This document shows, piece by piece, positions 59,241-64,000 of a stretch of 64,000 nt of DNA (its first letter is position 1; each line of letters opens with the position of its first letter). Source of the DNA: Brevibacillus fortis (GTDB lineage Bacteria > Bacillota > Bacilli > Brevibacillales > Brevibacillaceae); contig NZ_PXZM01000031.1 in the NCBI RefSeq assembly GCF_003013395.1, positions 78,357 through 142,356 of the forward strand. Direction: 5' to 3'. The notes beneath the pieces are model-generated. The model was not told where the DNA came from and searched no databases. It saw nothing but the letters and a program-made list of their open reading frames with translations. The position numbers and the translations under genes were made by a program.

Positions 59241-60473
59241 TCAGGATGTTGATGAACTCCGGCGAACCATGACCACGTAGCAGACAATGGCGCCGATCGT
59301 AGAAAGAGCAATGATGATCCCCATTGGTATTGCGGTATGTTCGCCGCTGATTCCCACAAGTGGGGCGACAATTCCACCGCTGATAAAGGAGAGTAGCCCC
59401 TGGAGAGCAGATGCGCTTCCTGCCGCCTTGCTTTGATTTTGCATGGCAAGGGAAAATCCTGTGGCGCCGACAATCCCTACACTGGATACGACAAAGAAGA
59501 GGGGAACGAGCACCGCAATAAGACCAGCTTGTAGGAGAATCATCGCCAGAAGAAGGATACCACCGACTCCTGCAATCGAAATACCAGCAATAAACATGGA
59601 AGTTTCTTTCACTTTGCCTGCAAGCTTTCCTGTGATTTGACTCGCAATAATAATGCCTACACCATTAATCGCGAAAATGAGACTAAACGTTTGTGGAGAC
59701 ACTTCAAATATTTTTTGAAACACAAAAGGTGAACCGGCGATGTACGCAAACATGGCAGCAATCACCAGTCCCTGCGCCATGGCGTAGCCCATGAAGACGC
59801 GATCCTTCAGCAAGGTACCAAAGGTCGTCAGTGTATTGCCGATTCCCGCCTTGGAGCGGCGTTCTTGTGGTAATGTTTCTGGAAGGGCTGTCAGCACGAC
59901 GAGGAACATAATAGCGCCAATCAGACCCAGTACGACGAACACGCCATGCCAGGTAGTAAATTGAAGAATTTGTCCCCCTACGATAGGTGCCGCGATCGGA
60001 GCGATCCCGTTAATAAGCATCAAGAGGGCGAAAAACTTCGTCAGCTCTGTCCCCGAGTACAAATCGCGAACCGTAGCGCGGGCGATAACGATTCCAGCAG
60101 AACCGGCAAGACCTTGTACGAAGCGAAGCAAGACGAACGTAGTAATAGAGGGAGCTACCGCACACAAAAAGGAAGAGACCGCATACAAAATGAGTCCGAT
60201 AATCAAAGGAATTCTTCGACCGCGTACGTCGCTGATCGGTCCCGCGAACAATTGGCCAATGGATAGGCCGAGCATGCACGCTGTCAAACTGAGTTGTGTC
60301 ATGGAGGTGCTCGTCTGCAAATCATCGGCAAGCATAGGAAGCGCAGGTAAATACATATCTAAGGACAATGGGCCAAACGCAGAAAGCGATCCGAGAATCG
60401 CAGCCATCCACAGCCTGCGCGATTTATTGCCAGTCAGGGATGAGGGATCAAGTTCTTTTGCAACATTATTCAC
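59241..60473 (-). CDS. Bcr/CflA-type MFS drug efflux transporter
   Basis: A 410-residue major facilitator with 12 predicted helices. The Bcr/CflA subgroup is recognisable in DMYLPALPMLADDL (TM1 end), the GRR-containing loop AGPISDVRGRRIPL between TM2 and TM3, and RFVQGLAGSAGIVIARATVRDLY. It begins with GTG on the minus strand at 60473; the ribosome site is weak and rather far. It follows the marR gene by 47 bases, so the pair is an autoregulated efflux module. The exported drug is unknown. Confidence 0.88.
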   Translation of the reverse strand: MNNVAKELDPSSLTGNKSRRLWMAAILGSLSAFGPLSLDMYLPALPMLADDLQTSTSMTQLSLTACMLGLSIGQLFAGPISDVRGRRIPLIIGLILYAVSSFLCAVAPSITTFVLLRFVQGLAGSAGIVIARATVRDLYSGTELTKFFALLMLINGIAPIAAPIVGGQILQFTTWHGVFVVLGLIGAIMFLVVLTALPETLPQERRSKAGIGNTLTTFGTLLKDRVFMGYAMAQGLVIAAMFAYIAGSPFVFQKIFEVSPQTFSLIFAINGVGIIIASQITGKLAGKVKETSMFIAGISIAGVGGILLLAMILLQAGLIAVLVPLFFVVSSVGIVGATGFSLAMQNQSKAAGSASALQGLLSFISGGIVAPLVGISGEHTAIPMGIIIALSTIGAIVCYVVMVRRSSSTS

Positions 60474-60520
60474 GGCAAGTTGTCAAACCTTTCTCATTAT
60501 TTTTCTAGGAAAGAAGCTTT

Positions 60521-60985
60521 TTACAAGTCAGAAGTGGGTTGCGTATTTTGCAAGTAAAAGGCTTGGAGGTTGCTGTGCATGCGATCGAGCAAGCCCCGCA
60601 ACACATCCTTTTCTTCATCTGAGAAGCCACTGAAGCAATTTTCCTCAATAACGCGTAATACTTCTTTGACATGCTTGGTAGCCTGCCGACCTTTGTCGGT
60701 AAGATATACGCGGGAGATACGTTGGTCCCGTTCATCTGCTCTGCGCTCGACAAGTCCCGATTTGGCCATGCGATTAATCATGACGGTTAGCGTAGCGGGC
60801 TTTACTCCGATTCTTCGGGCCAATTCTTTTTGAATCATTCCATCGTTTTCAGTCAGGCGCATCAAGAGAATGGGCTGACCGGGATAGACGTCGTATTTTT
60901 GAATCAGAAATTCTACATTTTGCCGATGCATTTTCATCACATGCGACGCAGAATGCGTTAATGCGGTTGAATAACTGAACTCCAC
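60521..60985 (-). CDS. MarR family transcriptional regulator
   Basis: A winged helix-turn-helix protein of about 154 residues. The recognition region KELARRIGVKPATLTVMINRM and wing ADERDQRISRVYLTDKG are standard MarR. GTG 60985 is 7 bases after GGGGG on the minus strand; a TTG one codon upstream is an alternative. It sits directly before the Bcr-type exporter on the same strand and probably represses both through the palindrome just upstream. The inducer is unknown. Confidence 0.88.
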   Translation of the reverse strand: MEFSYSTALTHSASHVMKMHRQNVEFLIQKYDVYPGQPILLMRLTENDGMIQKELARRIGVKPATLTVMINRMAKSGLVERRADERDQRISRVYLTDKGRQATKHVKEVLRVIEENCFSGFSDEEKDVLRGLLDRMHSNLQAFYLQNTQPTSDL

Positions 60986-61003
60986 CAAAGTACCCCCAAT
61001 TAG

Positions 61004-61015
61004 TTAGTTTGCTAA
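61004..61015. promoter_or_regulatory. Candidate MarR operator
   Basis: TTAGTTTGCTAA, a TTAG-n4-CTAA palindrome 19 bases before the marR start. Flanking bases (ATTAG and CTAAT) give a second, larger dyad. Confidence 0.5.
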
Positions 61016-61112
61016 TGAATAATCTGTTTGAAGACGTCCGTAAGTTGATGCCTTGTCCTATTATACAAAAACGATTGGTCTTCGTCATGAAAATGATTTG
61101 CATTCACGAGCA

Positions 61113-61160
61113 TTGGAAGGATACACTACATCCTTTGTAGAAGTAATGATGTCCTTCCAA
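61113..61160 (+). promoter_or_regulatory. Hairpin leader upstream of the IF-3 paralogue
   Basis: A 9-base perfect outer stem, TTGGAAGGA (61113-61121) with TCCTTCCAA (61152-61160), encloses a small hairpin CTACA, TCCTT, TGTAG (61126-61140). The outer right arm ends 17 bases before the ribosome site of the IF-3-like gene. No T-tract. It may regulate translation. Confidence 0.5.
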
Positions 61161-61191
61161 AATTGAATGAACAGGTTAGGTGAGACTCAAG

Positions 61192-61677
61192 ATGATCCTG
61201 AATGAAAAAATAAAAGCAGCAGTCGTACAATTAATGGGAGTAAACGGGGAAGATCTCGGAATTGTCTCCACAAAAGAAGCGCTTCAAATGGCAAAAGAAC
61301 AGGGAGTGGATTTGGTATGTATGTCATTGGCTTCCAGTCCGCCACCTTGTCAGTTAGTGAATCGAACGAATTATAAGGAACAGGTCATCAAGGAAAACGC
61401 CAAAAACCGGAAAGCAGAAAAAGGCGTAAAAGTAAAAGAAATTCGTCTAAGTGCCTACATTGAAGACCATGATTACGATACGAAAAAAAGACAGGCAGAA
61501 CGAATTCTTTCATCCGGGGACGCCGTGCAGCTGATTGTAAAACTGGAGAAAAAGGAAAGTCAGGAAGCCAAGCGATTAATTGAGCAGCTCATCAAAGAAC
61601 TGACTCATTGTGGAAAACAAGACAAAGGGATTCAAGTAAGTGGCAAGCAGGTAGTTGCAAATCTATTGCCACTCTAA
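61192..61677 (+). CDS. Divergent translation initiation factor IF-3 paralogue
   Basis: A 161-residue protein with the IF-3 plan: N-terminal ILNEKIKAAVVQLMGVNGEDLGIVSTKEAL, a linker rich in Lys, and a C-terminal half with VKEIRLSAYIEDHDYDTKKRQAERILSSGDAVQLIV. It departs from true InfC: the DLVEVAP stretch is DLVCMSLAS, PPVCRIMDYGK is PPPCQLVNRTN, and the FRGRE motif of the 30S-binding C-domain is replaced by LEKKES. It is not beside rpmI-rplT, where infC belongs. ATG 61192 follows AGGTGAG. Possibly an accessory or specialised factor. Confidence 0.82.
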   Translation: MILNEKIKAAVVQLMGVNGEDLGIVSTKEALQMAKEQGVDLVCMSLASSPPPCQLVNRTNYKEQVIKENAKNRKAEKGVKVKEIRLSAYIEDHDYDTKKRQAERILSSGDAVQLIVKLEKKESQEAKRLIEQLIKELTHCGKQDKGIQVSGKQVVANLLPL

Positions 61678-61698
61678 TCATGATAAGGGAGTAAGCGT

Positions 61699-62463
61699 AT
61701 GCCTTTTACTTTTGCTCATCCGGCTATTGTATTGCCATTACGCAAATGCAAGTGGTTTTCGTTCTCTGCCCTCGTTTTTGGCAGTATGGCACCCGATTTT
61801 GAGTATTTCTTCCGGATGCAGCCATTCAGCGTGTACAGTCACACTATGCTCGGATTGTGGCTGGTTGATTTGCCTATCGCGATCCTATTAGCGTTTTTGT
61901 ACCAGTACGTGGTCAAAAAGCCGATGCTTGCGCGTTTGCCAGTGTGGATTGGACGAGGGCTGGACTACGTAGACAATGGTAGCAGAATGCCAGCGTGGCG
62001 AGCGGCAATTGTGTTTGTGTACTCAGCGTTACTAGGCAGTTTCAGTCATATCGCATGGGATGCCTTTACCCATGACGGTGGACGCATGGTTGACCACTTC
62101 TTGCTCCTACAACAATCCATCTCGGTCGCCCATTATAAGGTACCTGTTTACAAGCTGCTACAGCACGGAAGTACCCTTTTCGGCTTCTTGGCCATTATGT
62201 ATGTCATTGCGCGAAATGCGCACAAAAATAGACAGATCGCTATGAGACAAGTACCTGTCTTGGAAAAATGGTTGTTCTGGTTCGGAGTGGGGGTGTTTGG
62301 TATCGTGACGGTCATATTTCACGCATTCCTGGTAAAAGGAATTTCACCCTTCGTCCATCCTTTGCAGCAGGTGGTTCCGTTTCTCTCGGGATCACTGCTT
62401 GGAATCGTAGTGCTCTGCTTCGCTTTGGACAGGCTCAGAATGGAAAAGCCCGGACAGCTTTAG
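61699..62463 (+). CDS. DUF4184 family membrane protein with altered C-terminus
   Basis: A 254-residue protein with about six membrane helices. It starts PFTFAHPAIVLPL and continues with SMAPDFEYFF, HTMLGLWLVDLP and SHIAWDAFTHDGG, all signatures of DUF4184. Histidine/aspartate clusters in these loops suggest a metal-dependent membrane hydrolase, but no activity is known. ATG 61699 follows AAGGGAG. The last residues (RMEKPGQL) are encoded by sequence that, in another frame, belongs to a SASP gene, so the natural C-terminus may have been lost. Confidence 0.83.
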   Translation: MPFTFAHPAIVLPLRKCKWFSFSALVFGSMAPDFEYFFRMQPFSVYSHTMLGLWLVDLPIAILLAFLYQYVVKKPMLARLPVWIGRGLDYVDNGSRMPAWRAAIVFVYSALLGSFSHIAWDAFTHDGGRMVDHFLLLQQSISVAHYKVPVYKLLQHGSTLFGFLAIMYVIARNAHKNRQIAMRQVPVLEKWLFWFGVGVFGIVTVIFHAFLVKGISPFVHPLQQVVPFLSGSLLGIVVLCFALDRLRMEKPGQL

Positions 62464-62600
62464 ACCAGCTTAAATATGAGATTGCATCGGAATTCGCTGT
62501 TACTCTTGGCGCAGATACTTCATCTCGCCAGAAAGGTTCTGTGGGTGGTGAGAAGACGAAGCGTCTAGTTCAATATGCAGAATCTCAATTGTTTCGGTAA
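62436..62600 (+). pseudogene. 5'-truncated alpha/beta-type small acid-soluble spore protein gene
   Basis: The frame from 62436 to the TAA at 62598-62600 reads ALDQLKYEIASEF, then LGADTSSRQKGSVGGE and TKRLVQYAESQL. This is the body of an alpha/beta SASP, which coats spore DNA; the germination-protease site (the SEF-A region) is kept. The usual N-terminus and a start codon are missing: no ATG, GTG or TTG occurs in this frame just upstream, where the sequence is already inside the DUF4184 gene. I infer a deletion that joined the two genes. A good terminator still follows. Confidence 0.75.
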
Positions 62601-62608
62601 TATAATAC

Positions 62609-62633
62609 AAAATCCCTCAATATGAGGGATTTT
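62609..62633. terminator. Bidirectional terminator between SASP remnant and spoVK
   Basis: AAAATCCCTC (62609-62618), AATAT, GAGGGATTTT (62624-62633): perfect ten-pair stem with A and T ends. Confidence 0.85.
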
Positions 62634-62640
62634 ATTGTTT

Positions 62641-63591
62641 CTAAATTGAAAAATCCTCAGACTTCAAATTCATTAAATCATCACGGGTTGGGTCAGGAAT
62701 TTTGAGCAATCTAACGGCTTGCACACGTATTGCCTTTTCAATATTGTTTCGTACATATCTTGCATTACTGAAATTTACATGAAATGGATCGCTCGTTACT
62801 GTTAGCAGTCTTCTTCTCAGTTTTTCACTTGCTTCGGCAGAGATTCTATACTCCTTGTTCTTTGCCATTACATTTGCAATATCCATCAACTCATCCACCT
62901 CATAATCAGCAAAGTTGATGTGGACGGGAAAGCGTGAAGGCAGTCCCGGATTTAACTCAAGGAATGTATCGATTTCATCATTGTACCCTGCAATTATACA
63001 GACGAAATCATTGCCAAAGTCCTCAAGGCATTTTGTAAGACAGTCTACAGCCTCTTTTCCAAAATCTTTTTCACCGCCACGAGCTAATGAGTAGGCCTCA
63101 TCGATAAACAGGATTCCTCCCATAGCTTTCTTAACAAGCTCGCGGGTCTTTTGTGCCGTGTGCCCAATAAATTCACCAACGAGATCTGCACGTTCAACTT
63201 CGGTTAGATGGCCCTTAGTTAAAACACCCATTTCCTTAAAGATCTTTCCGAAAAGGCGTGCAATTGTTGTTTTCCCAGTACCGGGATTTCCTTTAAAAAC
63301 CATATGGAAAACTTGCTTCTCAACTTTAAGCCCGTGTCGTTCCCTTGCTTTATTCATTTTGATGAGCGCATAAATTTCATAAATCGTCTTCTTGGCTTCA
63401 TGTAAACCAATCAGGCTTTCTAATTCTTCAAAAACAGTTGTTAAATTCGAACTCGATGTGGTACGAACTATTTCAGGTAAAGTATTTAGCTGCTTAACAC
63501 TTACTGGTCGATTGAATACAACTTGAATTCGATTATTACTACTTGAAGATTCGAGCACCTCCGTTTGAGGAATGGCTCCTGCTTGCTTCAC
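62641..63591 (-). CDS. spoVK: Stage V sporulation protein K (AAA+ ATPase)
   Basis: A CbxX/CfxQ-type AAA+ ATPase, about 316 residues, needed for spore maturation in B. subtilis. It has Walker A FKGNPGTGKTTIARL, ERADLVGEFIGHTAQKTRELV, Walker B GILFIDEAYSLARGG, and PGLPSRFPVHI with the arginine finger. The GTG at 63591 has AGGTGA 5 bases upstream; a GTG three codons earlier (63600) is the alternative. Located downstream of hfq on the opposite strand, whereas in B. subtilis spoVK is also near hfq. No convincing mother-cell promoter was identified. Confidence 0.92.
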   Translation of the reverse strand: MKQAGAIPQTEVLESSSSNNRIQVVFNRPVSVKQLNTLPEIVRTTSSSNLTTVFEELESLIGLHEAKKTIYEIYALIKMNKARERHGLKVEKQVFHMVFKGNPGTGKTTIARLFGKIFKEMGVLTKGHLTEVERADLVGEFIGHTAQKTRELVKKAMGGILFIDEAYSLARGGEKDFGKEAVDCLTKCLEDFGNDFVCIIAGYNDEIDTFLELNPGLPSRFPVHINFADYEVDELMDIANVMAKNKEYRISAEASEKLRRRLLTVTSDPFHVNFSNARYVRNNIEKAIRVQAVRLLKIPDPTRDDLMNLKSEDFSI

Positions 63592-63600
63592 ATGTTTCAC

Positions 63601-63881
63601 CTGCCTTGACCATCATACAAAAAGTATACTCAGGGACATCGGAAAACCTGCCAATTTTTACGCAAGAGATCGGATTGGACAAGTAATTACGTGGATTTTT
63701 GTGAAATTGATGTTATTCAAGCAGGCGAAATTGGCAAATAAAGAAAAAGTGGGTTTCAATTCGTCCTGGTGACGCTGATTCAGGCACCATTGGTAAAAAT
63801 CAGGAAAGTCACTCAATGAACATAAAGAAGTGCTGAAAAGAAGAATTGTTGATCGAATTATTTTAAAATGATGTATTTATT
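63601..63881. other. Intergenic region upstream of spoVK
   Basis: About 280 bases with no supported gene. A plus-strand frame at 63572-63772 overlaps the spoVK start in antisense and has no ribosome site. A TATACT is present on the minus strand near 63625-63630, but no -35 partner at proper spacing. Confidence 0.5.
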
Positions 63882-63914
63882 AGAATAAGAAAGGCACCTG
63901 ATAAACAAGTGCCT
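63882..63914 (-). terminator. Terminator of the gene at the right window edge
   Basis: On the minus strand AGGCACTTG (63914-63906), TTTAT, CAGGTGCCT (63900-63892), then TTCTTATTC. One wobble pair. Confidence 0.75.
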
Positions 63915-63921
63915 CGGGAAA

Positions 63922-64000
63922 CTACTTGATTGCATCAAGAAGATCGTCTTCATTAATTGAAGGAAGTGCTTCTGATTCAGAAATGGAGTCTGTAAAATAT
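63922..64000 (-). CDS. C-terminal 25 residues of an unidentified protein (5' end outside window)
   Basis: A minus-strand frame enters from the right edge and ends at TAG (63924-63922). The visible tail is acidic: YFTDSISESEALPSINEDD, then LLDAIK. A terminator lies 8 bases downstream, which supports a real gene end. Too short to identify. Confidence 0.5.
   Translation of the reverse strand, partial: YFTDSISESEALPSINEDDLLDAIK

Noticed and set aside
61017..61112. Possible additional gene between marR and the IF-3 paralogue
   Set aside because: No frame with ribosome site or family similarity in this short gap.
63572..63772. Plus-strand 66-codon frame near spoVK
   Set aside because: Overlaps the spoVK start in antisense, no ribosome site, no recognisable sequence.
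1..64000. CRISPR arrays, tRNA or rRNA genes, insertion sequences, prophage
   Set aside because: No repeated spacer pattern, no cloverleaf or rRNA core sequence, no transposase or integrase, and no phage structural genes were seen. The phage-like name of the amidoligase family alone does not indicate a prophage.

Overview
The window reads as chromosome of a spore-forming Gram-positive bacterium, most likely Brevibacillus (Bacillota, Paenibacillaceae). This is inferred from gene order, the large set of sporulation genes (dpaAB, spoIIIE, spoVS, cotE, spoVK, a SASP remnant), an S-layer-homology protein, strong AGGAGG-type ribosome sites and frequent GTG/TTG starts. No rRNA, tRNA, CRISPR array, prophage or insertion sequence was recognised.

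Layout. (1) 1-8.5 kb: end of the mlpA peptidase gene, ymxH, then the dipicolinate/diaminopimelate cluster dpaA-dpaB-asd-dapG-dapA, followed by an RNase J gene and tepA-ylzJ. (2) 8.7-18.4 kb: spoIIIE, a GntR regulator (ymfC) leading a nupNOPQ-type nucleoside ABC importer, a secreted LysM/M23 peptidase and a 51-residue zinc-ribbon protein. (3) 18.5-31 kb: ymfF-ymfH-ymfI-ymfJ-ymfK-rodZ, rimO-pgsA-cinA, a DEAD-box helicase, and LexA-controlled recA with recX. (4) 31-37.7 kb: rny behind a structured leader, ymdB, spoVS, a decayed membrane dipeptidase gene and korAB. (5) 37.7-46 kb: a mixed-strand accessory block (YkvI-like transporter, MBL hydrolase, mnmM, a YheC/YheD spore-coat ATP-grasp protein, darB, an acyltransferase, lipL, an SLH protein) placed between korAB and miaB. 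(6) 46-58.6 kb: miaB-ricA-cotE, a GCS-like amidoligase, mutS-mutL, a TIM-barrel-like unknown, a methyltransferase, miaA, hfq. (7) 58.7-64 kb: a VOC protein, a marR/Bcr-type efflux pair, a divergent IF-3 paralogue, a DUF4184 membrane protein running into a broken SASP gene, spoVK, and the tail of one more gene.

How it fits together. The core order matches the Bacillus subtilis mlpA-to-spoVK region with insertions and losses. Metabolic genes for lysine, peptidoglycan and spore dipicolinate are clustered. Genes for RNA turnover and tRNA modification (RNase J, RNase Y, MiaB, MiaA, RimO, MnmM, Hfq), recombination and repair (RecA, RecX, MutS, MutL) and sporulation alternate along one mostly co-directional stretch.

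The least explained items are the amidoligase between cotE and mutS, the IF-3 paralogue with its own hairpin leader, the structured leader with terminator upstream of rny, the TIM-barrel-like protein after mutL, and two genes caught in decay (dipeptidase and SASP). None of these is proven to be a new system; they are the places to look first.
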